Part shown: piece after piece, positions 10,551 to 20,036 of the stretch | How positions within the stretch are numbered: the first letter of the stretch is position 1 | Layout: every line of letters begins with the position of its first letter | Origin: Nannochloropsis salina CCMP1776 | Taxonomy: Eukaryota; Sar; Eustigmatophyceae; Eustigmatales; Monodopsidaceae | Direction: 5' to 3' | Assembly (NCBI GenBank): GCA_004565275.1 | Contig: SDOX01000010.1 | Coordinates: forward strand, 567,446-631,445 | Length of the DNA stretch: 64,000 nucleotides | Program-made: the position numbers and the translations under genes | The notes under the pieces: model-generated | Seen by the model: the letters and a program-made list of their open reading frames with translations, nothing else | What the model was told of the DNA's origin: nothing | Database searches by the model: none

Positions 10551-11383
10551 AAATATCTCTTGCCTACCGTTGGCTTATCTCTTTGTACACATTTAGTGCG
10601 TTATTTTTAAATGTGCAGTAACTGATGTGGTTTCCAGAATGAACATGAACACGAATGCCACGCACGCCGTCCGCACACTCTGCATTTTTGAGCCCGTATA
10701 TGCTCAGTCTAGCGTCTTTGTGCTACTTTTCCGGACCGTGGCCGTTCAGCAGGACTCAATTGTGATGATTAATGCATACTGGATAAAAAGACGACGCTGG
10801 AAACCAGAACGTAACACCTGTATATTCACATCTATGCTACAACCTCCTTTGTGAACATGTCCGAGATTATAACAGCCAGTTAATTTACCTTCAGGATGGA
10901 CAGCTGCCGTAACGTGACAACCTCCCTCCCTTGATTATGAGTACATCTTGCGTTTGCCGTGTGCACGTGATACACGAACGACGCTCCTCGTGCGGCGCCA
11001 CAGTTGTTCTTACCAATGGTCAGGAGAAAGCATCGCACGGGTGCTGGTTGCCCGAGACTGGTAATTTTGAGCCCCTCTTGGGTCTTCGTCTCTGTAACGT
11101 GCATCTTTCTGCACAAGGACTATCAAGATTTCCCCTCGCTTATGCATGCACTCCTACACAAGTTTATGTCCTATTCATATACACCGCTCAAGAACCGGTT
11201 TCAATATCCTACATTCCTGCTTTTTTTCGATGAAATCTACAAATGCAACAAGGTGGCTTTCCGAGATGTTACTCTACGATGAGTAAGAGTAAACGAGACC
11301 GAGGAAGCCTCCAAAATTTCATACAAAGCGTGTCGGGTCCTTCTCTGGGCGCGACCATGCGTGGCGTACTTTGGTCCCTAATC
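10551..11383. other. Convergent 3' region between cyclophilin and ATG11-like genes
   Basis: An 830-base AT-richer interval. Short frames at about 10931-11282 have no recognisable content. I see no gene in it. Confidence 0.45.
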
Positions 11384-13012
11384 TCACGATTTTTCTTTGG
11401 ACGACACGCCGGCTCTGTTCGCTTTCGTGTCGCTGCTGCTGCCGGCACTGCCGAGGCTCACAGACTCGCTCAGTCCCTTGATGGGCTCCACCGAAACCAC
11501 GGCGTACCTGGTCCCTGGAGCCAGGCTGAAGGGAGTCGCCTTTCCCTCGCCCTCCCCTTCCCCCACCCTGCCCTCTTCCTCCTCCACGGTGGGGACCTGA
11601 CACTTGACTAGCCTGGTGATCCTGCCCAGCACGTAGTACTTCCGAAAATGCCGGTCCCTCCCTATCCAAGCCTTGGCGTCCTCCGAAAGGTAGTAGTGCG
11701 GGCAGCCCACGTTGAAAGCCAGGTAGTCGCCCGCCGGGGTGGGGAAAAATAGGGCCACGTGCCCGAGGGCGAAGCGCTGGAAATGGATGACGAAGGAAGG
11801 TGGGGAGGAGGGGCTGGACGGCGACGGGGAAGGAGGAGGCAAGGCCGGAGCAGCATCCCTGCCGCCGAGGTCTCCGACTTTTTGGGTCCTTTTGCCCAGC
11901 GGTAGCAACTGCTTCTCAAGCGCCATCAAGCCGAGCTCGATGCTCTCCAACACAGATGTCTGGGCCCGAGTTCCCCCCCCGGCCCCGCCCTCCTTCCCCT
12001 CCGCCCCTGTGGAAGCACACCCACCGATCGCCTCCTTGCTTGCCACGGCAGGGAGGGCCGCGACGTCCATCCCGAGCCCGACCATAATCCGTTCCACCCT
12101 TGCATACATGGAGGCAAGCACCTCGCCCCGCGACACGGCCGTGCCCTGTTGAGCGCTCAATTGGGAGCGCAAAGAGATGCATTCCCTCTGGCTCTTCCCG
12201 CTCGCGTGCTCCGCTTCCTTGGCCCGCGCCTGCCAGTAGGCCGCCTGCTGCTCTGCTTCATCCAAACGGGCACGAAATTGCCGCTGCAAATGCGGCTCGG
12301 ATGTGCTCGTCCCCGCGACACCTGTCACGGTCGCCGTGTCCGAGGTGGAGGCGACGGAGGTCGAGGGGGAGGAAGAGGCCGCATGGCTGCGCGCCACCCC
12401 ACTCCCGCTCCCTCCGACACTCCCACCAGTGCTTCCACTCCCACTCCCACTGCCCTCCATCATTCCCAAGCTGCTGCCGACCCCACTGCTGCTCCGGTCC
12501 GTATGCATCGGGTGGCCGGGCGCCGGCGGGGGCGTGCCTCTCATTCCAGCACTCAATCCCGAGAATTCCCGCGCCAAGGAAAGGATGTTACCAGGACTGC
12601 TACTGTGTGTGATGGTTGACGAGCGGTGATGTCCATGATAATTGCTGTGCTGAGGTTGAAGCAGCTGCTGAGACGTCTTGGGTGCCTGACTGCTGCGGTG
12701 GTGTTGGCCGCGGGGGATGTCCAGGCTCATCGACCGCCGCCGGTGCTCCGCCATGGAGAGAAATTCTCTCGACGCCGAGGACGACGACGGAGAGCACGAT
12801 GCAGGGCCCCTAGTGCAGCGCTGGTCCAACAGGGTCCAGTCCGTGCCGTGTGCACTCCCACCTTCACCGCGGGCATCCTCCCTGCTGCTGCTACCGCCTG
12901 CAGGCCCGTGGCCGCTGTCTTCACCTGGCCCCAATGGTCGGGGAGATGAGCTCTTAAACGGTGAGCGACCCAGCGCACCAAAGTTCTGTGGTGGCGATCG
13001 TCCCCAACTCAT
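11384..13012 (-). CDS. ATG11/FIP200 C-terminal (claw) domain protein
   Basis: Likely selective-autophagy scaffold. The ATG at 13012 gives 542 residues. The first 220 or so are low complexity (Ser, Gly, His, Pro). A coiled coil follows (RQFRARLDEAEQQAAYWQAR), and then the conserved C-terminal domain at about 400-520. Its pieces are ALGHVALFFPTPAGDYLAF, NVGCPHYYLSEDA, YYVLGRITRL and PFSLAPGTRYAVVSVEPI, matching the Atg11 domain order (F-x-x-G-D-x-A-L-F, A-F-N-x-x-x-P-H-Y-F-L, V-G-R-I, P-x-G-T-x-Y). Known ATG11 and FIP200 proteins exceed 1000 residues, so this one is short; extra upstream exons cannot be excluded. The domain call is confident, the cellular role inferred. Confidence 0.82.
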   Translation of the reverse strand: MSWGRSPPQNFGALGRSPFKSSSPRPLGPGEDSGHGPAGGSSSREDARGEGGSAHGTDWTLLDQRCTRGPASCSPSSSSASREFLSMAEHRRRSMSLDIPRGQHHRSSQAPKTSQQLLQPQHSNYHGHHRSSTITHSSSPGNILSLAREFSGLSAGMRGTPPPAPGHPMHTDRSSSGVGSSLGMMEGSGSGSGSTGGSVGGSGSGVARSHAASSSPSTSVASTSDTATVTGVAGTSTSEPHLQRQFRARLDEAEQQAAYWQARAKEAEHASGKSQRECISLRSQLSAQQGTAVSRGEVLASMYARVERIMVGLGMDVAALPAVASKEAIGGCASTGAEGKEGGAGGGTRAQTSVLESIELGLMALEKQLLPLGKRTQKVGDLGGRDAAPALPPPSPSPSSPSSPPSFVIHFQRFALGHVALFFPTPAGDYLAFNVGCPHYYLSEDAKAWIGRDRHFRKYYVLGRITRLVKCQVPTVEEEEGRVGEGEGEGKATPFSLAPGTRYAVVSVEPIKGLSESVSLGSAGSSSDTKANRAGVSSKEKS

Positions 13013-13849
13013 GATCAAGCCTCGCGTGGAAAACCCAAGTTGCCTTCGAAAATGTCACGTTTGCGCTGGCTTCACTGTTCTTCGACTTTCTGCATTCGAA
13101 AAGTAACGAGGTTGACGAGAAAAGACTTTTTAATCATGTGTCGGCATTTCTACGGTTCAAAGCACTCTTGTTGACCGATGGAATGCACCAGAGCTTTCTT
13201 GCGAGGATGACACACACAAAGGAAGGCCTCCGGCACCAGTTCCTGTGACCAGCCCCCGTGCCCCCTTTCCCGGCCTCACCGTCATCGTCGCCCGAGCCTG
13301 ATTGCCATAGATCACGTCACGAAAAAACATGCCGCCCTTCACTTCATTCAAGCCTCAGGTGGCAAGAGGTGCGCGTGCCGATTACAAATGATGTGTCAAA
13401 TTTGTGGTGATAGAGTAAAATCACTCGATTATATTTAAAGAGGTGGGATGGCCGTAATAAAGGAGGGTAGACTCACGGTCACGTCAGCAATCTCATGAAG
13501 CTTGGGGCCCGCGGCCCATTTTTTCCCCGCCACCAGAATGCTTCTTTTTACGAAACTCTCATTTTGGAGCCATACTGTCACCTCCAAACGATACAAGATA
13601 TCTTGATCAAGTAAGACACTTATTCATTCGGGGACTTATCTGTGAGCTTTGAAGCGAGACATGTCCCACGCTGGAAAAGACATGGAAGGGGGCTTGACAT
13701 GAACACGCTCAATGTCGATTTTTGTCATCGCACCTTCTCCTACGCTTTACTTTTTTGGGTAACGTTGGTAAATTCAGCTCAGTCAGATGGAACTTTGCGT
13801 ATTAAGAATTCCCGCACTGTATAATTGCAAGCCTATTTCAGGACACTTA
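13013..13849. other. Interval between ATG11-like start and SPO11 3' end
   Basis: Both neighbours run on the minus strand, so this region is downstream of SPO11 and upstream of the ATG11-like gene. No coding frame with family similarity and no RNA gene is apparent. Confidence 0.45.
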
Positions 13850-15505
13850 TTACGTAAGATAATCACCAGAGAGCAAGGCCGAAACAACGTACTGGCTCAA
13901 AAAATCCCGTCGACCCTTGCTTCCTGAGAAAGTGTTCAATGCCTCTAGTTCACATTTTAGGTGCTCGGAGGCCTGTGGGAAGTGGACGAGGTGAACTGAT
14001 TGACGACATTGGAGACCTTACACAAATATAATCGACTGCCCACGTACCATCGTTTCTACCTCCTCTCTCCATGGTATATGCGCTTGACAGAACGGTGAGT
14101 CCATCAATGAGCTGCTCTTACTGACATCACCTTCGGAAAAGGCCTGAAAGGTGTCGTCGGGAAGGTCAAAGCGTCGCTTAAGCTGCGAGGGACGCAGGCC
14201 TAGCCAGCATAAGGGAATACGGTAGGCTTGCGACTCAGGCATACGGAAAGATCCACATTTGTATGTCAGAAGGAGAGCAATACCGTGACTGTACACATGT
14301 CGATGACAACGAATTGGAAAGATGAAGGAAGAAATTAAGAAAAATGAAACAAGGCGGGTAGTTAAGCCTCTACTGGAAAATCAGGGCGCAAAGTTTCTCA
14401 CGTACGGATTGCAATCGCAAAGGCCCACCACCGGCACGGCAAATGCGTCGACTAGCGCCTTTACGCACGCCCGCGTCGCCAAATCTGGGTAGCCTTTTCC
14501 AGTGATAAGAACAATGCCTCCCGCCTGTCCTAGCAAGCCATCGCCAATTAGCCGCTTGAACACACACTCCTTCTCAACAACCACAATATAGCGGGGACGA
14601 TGTTTACCGAGATACTCCACCTCCATCACATCCGTGATCCAACAACTGTCGATCAGTGTACCGCCACAGCCGAGACCCCCTTTCCCGTCTCCACCACCCC
14701 CATCACACTCGTTCCATGCTCTCCCACTCCCCAAAACACGGAATCGAAAATGCCCGGCCAGTAGACCTTTAGCTGCACCTACAATTCCCAACTGGTGCCT
14801 TGCCACACCCAGCAGTGAAGCAGCATCCAAGACTGCTCTATCACAATCTGCCTGACTCTTGAAGCATGAATGCGATGCCTTGTAGTTGTACCACACTTCT
14901 CGACTGGTAGCTATTTGGTTTGACAGCAAAATTCGATGAGAAAATGCCAAAATGGCAAATATTGCGGCGTATGAACGAGCAGAACCTCTTCCGCCTTCGG
15001 AAAGCTTCTTGATCACCACTCCATCCCCTTGTTTCAGTCCGGGAAGTTGTTGACATGAGTCTCCATTTTCTCTCTCCCCTGGATAGTAAATTGTATTTGC
15101 CTTTGTGCGTCGACGGACCTCAAAAGTGGGGGGCTCAGATATGTCGTTGTCGCTGAGTGTCGCTATCCAGGCGCAAATGAACTCCTCAATTCGGCCAATC
15201 ACTTCTTCTCTTGCAATGTCATGGGTGACCCCGCTTGCATCATGAGAAGATTGGTCGATTCTAGCAGGAAAGGAAGTGGTATTAGGAAATGAAGAAGTCG
15301 ATGAAGATAAATCGTCGTTGTGCTTGCCGTTTGCTGAGGTGAGGAGGCTGGAAGGTTGAGCAACAGGAGAAGGAGGAGGAAAAGGAGGATGGATTGAAGA
15401 AGAGAAGGCAGCTGCATATGAAGGGAGCCCCAGACGTTCACGAGCTTGCATCTTGTCTGCGGGAATCGCGAAGGCCTTTGCATCATGAGTGAACGTAAAC
15501 TCCAT
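13850..15505 (-). CDS. SPO11: SPO11 / topoisomerase VI subunit A-like meiotic break protein, three exons
   Basis: SPO11 makes the DNA double-strand breaks that start meiotic recombination. Exon 1 (15505-14406), exon 2 (14288-14048) and exon 3 (13972-13850) join in frame at GTACGT donors and CAG acceptors to give 487 residues. The winged-helix 5Y-CAP motif is ATSREVWYNYKA with the predicted catalytic Tyr at about 206. In relatives the residue before it is usually Tyr or Phe; here it is Trp. The Toprim part shows VVVEKECVFKRL (metal-binding Glu) and TGKGYPDLATR, and the exon 1-2 junction restores CDCNPHGIALLLTYKCGS. In other SPO11 proteins this is D-x-D-P-H-G; here the second acidic residue is Asn (366). 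Exon 3 encodes the conserved tail ending in SALLSGDYLT. The first 110 residues are partly low complexity. Confidence 0.93.
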
Positions 15506-15631
15506 GAAAAATTAACCTCCTACCCCCCCGAAGCCAGCATGCTTCAGGTAGAGCGATGCAGCGATTTGCTCCCCGCCTGCACCACCAACTCACTCTAACC
15601 GCTTCGAACTTACTATGATCGAATCACAGAT
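15506..15631. promoter_or_regulatory. Short shared head-to-head region of SPO11 and Hsp33
   Basis: Only 126 bases separate the two start codons, so both 5' leaders and core promoters must fit here or overlap the genes. A bidirectional promoter is an inference from spacing alone. No core element was identified. Confidence 0.5.
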
Positions 15632-17133
15632 ATGGGCAGAAGCAAGATCAAGATACTTCCTACGCCTCATATTCTGCGTCGCTTGCCTCTACTGTGTTCT
15701 ATTTTACCGTTTTTATCTATGGCGTCGGCATTCATTCCCTTTACCTCCCGGCTACGAAACTCTCCACTTGTGAGAGTTTACCGACGTACCATGCACCCAC
15801 CGACTTTAAGCATGCGCGAAGGGATGAGTTTTAATAGCCCACCATACACCCGCAATAATAATCGACCAACGTCTTGCGGACCGTCGTTTCGGCTTTTCAA
15901 AACCAGTGCGCCACTGCACGCCAACGCAGGGGGCACGAATAACGACGACTTTGTGCCAATCTCCCCAGCAACTTTGAATTGGGAGAAAATTGGGCCGGAC
16001 CAGGATGTCTTCATTAGTGCTTTGTCTCAAAATGGCCAAGTGAATGTCAAGGTCATCTCCGCGAAAAAGATGGTGCAAGCCATCCGGGATAAGAGAGAGC
16101 TCTCTGCAGTCTCTACGGAACTCCTGGGGCGTGTCATGCTAAGCGCCATGCTTGTCGCCAACGGCATCAAGGACGAAGAAACCTTACAACTAACATTCAG
16201 CGGGGACGGTGCGGCGAAAGGCGTGATGGCTATATCCGATGGAGCTTGCAACGTGCGTGCCTGGATTGGCAACAGCGATCTCGACGACCTGAAGGACCCG
16301 GAGACGGGGAGGGCAGACATCAAGGCCGCCGTGGGGAAAGGGACGCTACAGGTCGTCAAAAACCATCCCTCCTGGCGTATTCCATACAACGGCGTGGTGC
16401 AGATTGCGTCGGGAGAGGTAGCGCCGGACGTCGCCTTCTATCTGGCCTCCTCGGAGCAGCGGAATACGGCTCTGGGCGTGGGCTTGTCCTTGGACCCAAA
16501 AACGGGAGAAGTGGAGTCAGCGGGAGGTTTTTACATTGAAATGATGCCTGGTGTGGAGGAAGAGAGCGTGTTGAAGGTGGAGGTGAATTTGGCGGTGCTG
16601 AAAGAACGCTTTGGGAGCGTGGACCCTGGGGTCTTGTTCGCGGGGAAGCAGCCGGTCACCCCCTACATGCTGGTCAAGATGCTCCTGGACGGTAGGTGGA
16701 ACGACAATGAGGGGGTCAAATAGCTTTATGTCGTCGCAAGTAGGCGACCTGTCAGCAGAGGGGCTATGGGAGCCATGGAGGCCACCAGGCACCCGCCACA
16801 ATTTCCCGGGCTCACGACCGGGCCCCGCCTATATGACCCATATTCCCACCCCCAACCCTTTTTCTCCGAACACGCCTGACAGGTTTGGGCGTGGGGATGG
16901 CGGAAGAGACCCAGCCCGCCTACCGTTGCACGTGCTCAGCCGAGAAGGTGTTTCGAGCCGTTAGCCTGCTGGGAGAGGAGGAGGTTGAGAGCATTCTGGC
17001 CCAGGAGGGGATGATCGCGGCAAAGTGCGAGTTCTGCGCCGAGAAGTACGAGCTCTCGCGGGAGCAGCTTGTGGCCTTGAGAGAAGAGGCGTTGGCGGCC
17101 GCGGAGGCAGGAGAGCCGTGGCCGGCGCGTTGA
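15632..17133 (+). CDS. Plastid-targeted Hsp33 redox-regulated chaperone, two exons
   Basis: Hsp33 is a holdase chaperone switched on by oxidation of zinc-bound cysteines. Exon 1 (15632-16691) ends at a GTAGGT donor and exon 2 (16883-17133) begins after CCTGACAG; the phase-1 join gives 436 residues. Without exon 2 the protein would lack its redox switch. Residues 1-35 are a basic start, a hydrophobic stretch (LPLLCSILPFLSMASA) and the Ala-Phe site ASAFIPF of heterokont plastid presequences. The substrate-binding domain is at about 120-330. The C-terminal zinc centre shows CTC (in YRCTCSAEK) and CEFC (in AAKCEFCAEKY), that is, C-x-C plus C-x-x-C as in bacterial Hsp33. Family certain; plastid location inferred. 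Confidence 0.95.
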
Positions 17134-17684
17134 GGGTGGGATCCAGGGAAGCAGAAAACGTCGAAAATTCTGGTCAAATACAGGATTGAAATAAAACGTA
17201 AATGAAGCAACCAGGGTGTGTGGGGCGCAGCGGAACGTTGCGTGGTATTTGTTCGCTTCCATTTGCACATTTTCCACCTCGGCCACGCACCTCCCAGGCC
17301 CGTACATTCCATCTCTCCCCCGCGCTTCTTTACCCCTCTTTTTACACGCAACTTTCAAGGCTCTTTCGCATACATATACCTTCAAGTCAAGGTAGCTCGT
17401 ATCGACATTGCTATGCCTGGCAACTGGCGACTGCTGCCTGCTCACTCCCACACAAATTGAGACGAAAGACATAGTCCCTCCCGGCGTGGGCACTCCCCCC
17501 TCCCCTCAAATCGGCGAGTTTGTCAAGAAAATACCTTTGGCAGTATCAGTCATGAATTTAACACCATGTGCACATCGCACCTTTCAACTCTCGGCTTGCG
17601 ACGGAGCGATTGGAAGGCCTTAAGGCCATCACAGCTACCCAGACACTATTTAGCACCCTCATGCACCCGTTTCATCTCTGTATC
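17134..17684. other. Convergent 3' region between Hsp33 and HscB genes
   Basis: A 551-base interval with neither coding similarity nor an RNA gene. It presumably holds the two 3' UTRs. Confidence 0.5.
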
Positions 17685-18891
17685 TCAAGCATGCTGCACC
17701 TCCTCCCTGTCCATAGCCTCACGCCTCCTGTCCTCGGCCTCGCCTTCAAGCAACTCAAGCCTCTCCCTTGCCTCGAAGTCCACTTTACTCAGATACTGGA
17801 GCCGGTTCGTCAGCGATACCATATGCGACCAATCCTGAGAGGGGGATGAATGGAAAATGGTCAAAAGGCGCACCATGGGAACAAAAAGAAGAAGCCCCCA
17901 ACCGGCTTGCCATCAGTTGACCTCCGTCCAGGGATAACACGAAGATATCACGGCTTAATTGAACACAGGAACACCCACACCCACACCGCTACGCCTTGGT
18001 GCGGACCCCTTGGCATCCCCTCGCCGCCCTTCTCACCTTTTGCCTGCAGCGCGCGGTCAGCTCCTCCTTCACGCCTTCCATCGCCCGCCGGTTTCGAGCC
18101 ATCAAGGCGCGCAAGTTCTCGGCCGAGCAGCTCTCCTCCACCTCCTCCCGGAGCTCCATCACCTCCATCAAGAGTGCCGGGTCCGCAGTCTTGCTCCTCT
18201 CGTCCAGGGCCTTCACGCCTTCCAACTGCAGCAGGTACTTGGCGCGCGAAATTGGGTCCTTCAAGGTCCGGTAGGCCACGTTCAAGTAGGTGCTGTTCGA
18301 CCTGGAGAAGTCTTGCTCCGTGGAGGACTTTTGCCCGTATCGATCCGGGTGCATCGTCTTCTGGAGGTTGAAGAAGGTCTGCTCGAGCTGCTTCACGTCC
18401 AAGTCGTACACCTTGGGCAAACCGAAGGTTTCGAAGTAACTGCAGTGCCCGATTAACGGCTGAATTTTCCCGCAGGCACAAAAGAAATTGCAACACCCTG
18501 TGGGCTTTCCGCACGCCCAGCAGGGAGGGAGATCTTCCGTGTGGGAGTGCGGGTGGTTATGTTTGCCACTACTGTCATCATCGTGGGATTGCTGATGTTC
18601 GCAGTTCGGATTGCCGCAACAGAAGGGAGGTTGATGGTACGTATCGTGATTGTGGGCAGTCGACGCGAACCGATCTGATCCCACTGTGCTCGGTGGCCGT
18701 GGCCGTCGTCGTGTCCGTGCCCGCATGCTTATCAGACACTCCAAAACGCCCGAGGGCGGTGCACGGCGGCTTTGGCGCAACGCCGTTGTCTTGCTGGTGT
18801 GGAGCGACGCACAGATGAAGCGGGATTGCTTTGCCTCCGCGTTCCATATCCTTGTCACAAGCGCTCCCGAGCGAAGCATATGGCGCGACAT
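17685..18891 (-). CDS. HSCB: Mitochondrial HscB/HSC20/Jac1 iron-sulfur co-chaperone, two exons
   Basis: HscB is the J-protein that hands the Fe-S scaffold ISCU to the mitochondrial Hsp70. Exon 1 (18891-18037) and exon 2 (17834-17685) join at GTGAGA and CTCAG in phase 0, giving 334 residues. The N-terminus is basic and Ser/Thr-rich with few acids (MSRHMLRSGALVTRIW), as for mitochondrial import. A cysteine-rich part follows (CWACGKPTGCC, CACGKIQPL), resembling the zinc-binding N-domain of animal HSCB. The J-domain at about 155-230 contains HPDRYGQKS. The C-terminal three-helix domain that binds ISCU is split by the intron and ends with RLQYLSKVDFEARERLE. A His/Asp-rich stretch at about 95-120 is unusual. 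Confidence 0.93.
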
Positions 18892-20036
18892 ACTTTCGCA
18901 GCAGCTCCTTTCACACGTTAACCCTGAAGGACTACTATGTGGGTCTTGGGCCTTGACTTATGTCCTGTCAAATGATCAGGCGTGAAGATAATCAGCAAGG
19001 CAAGCACATCTAGTACGCCGTCACGAAGAACAGAAACGCCCCACCCCTTGCGAGATTGTACGCGATCATTTTTTGATTGGCGTTATGTCGATATCTGACA
19101 ACAAGACTTAAGGCAAAGCGGTTATTTATCGCAATTGTAGCCACGACAACTCCCCGCCGAACTTGCACTCACTGCACAGTCGGCATCGCCAGCCTGCGCG
19201 CAGGAGAGACAGGGAGTCACGTACGTTCTGGCGCGCGCGTGGAGATACGAATTTCTGGCTTGAGATATATCGCCGAGAGAGGGTCCAGGCGGGGCTGTGG
19301 GACTCGGAAGGGCCTTGCACAACGCGTTGGACATTCAGGTCAAAATTCATGAAACACCTTCCACCTTTGTGTAAGTGTTTCGCTCAGGAGCGTGAAAAGG
19401 GTGCAGGAACTCGTTGCTTCTTGTTTTAATGCGACTTAAAAAAGCGACTCTCCCCTGGCACTGTTAAGGAGGACAGCATCCTACTCACCTGCATCCACTG
19501 CAGACTTGACATGACATATAAAACGCACAGGGACAGAGGCTCCGATTGATTCAAATTCAATCACCAGATTATTCAAATGTTGATAATCTCTACTCGAAAA
19601 CTGAGTCATTCGATTGTCATGATGAGGATTGTTTTCAGGAAGTTCACATGTTCCCGGGCCTCATCGTGGCGTGGTTGCCTGGTCCTCGCATGCCATAATG
19701 TCTAGAGAATTAGGTTTACTCAGAAATGAGCACAATCAGCGTGCATATATAATATTGTTTAGGTCTTTTAGTGTTGCTGTCCCCAAGGTGTGTGATCCAA
19801 GCACAAGCGTGACCGTTGCCGCGCTGCCTGGTCGTTCCTAGAGAGTATTAGGACGGTAGATCAAGGAATCTCGTTCCAAGCATTACTTGATCTTCCAATC
19901 AAACAGAGCACCACCCAAAAGGAAACGATGTATTTAAGATAAGAATGCTTTTACACAACTTTCGCTCACTCCTGCAAGGGTAATACACAAATCTAGGTAT
20001 CTCACGCACGTTCCCCAACACTAGGCGGATCGAACC
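18892..20036. other. Divergent upstream region between HscB and the kinesin
   Basis: A 1.1-kb AT-richer interval. Open frames of 60-90 codons occur but none shows a domain, a signal peptide or conserved sequence. Promoters of both neighbours are expected here. No tRNA-like structure was found by eye. Confidence 0.45.

Noticed and set aside
14381-14405. SPO11 ending shortly after the Toprim DxD-like motif
   Set aside because: The apparent end is intron read-through. Two further exons complete the family-conserved C-terminus in frame.
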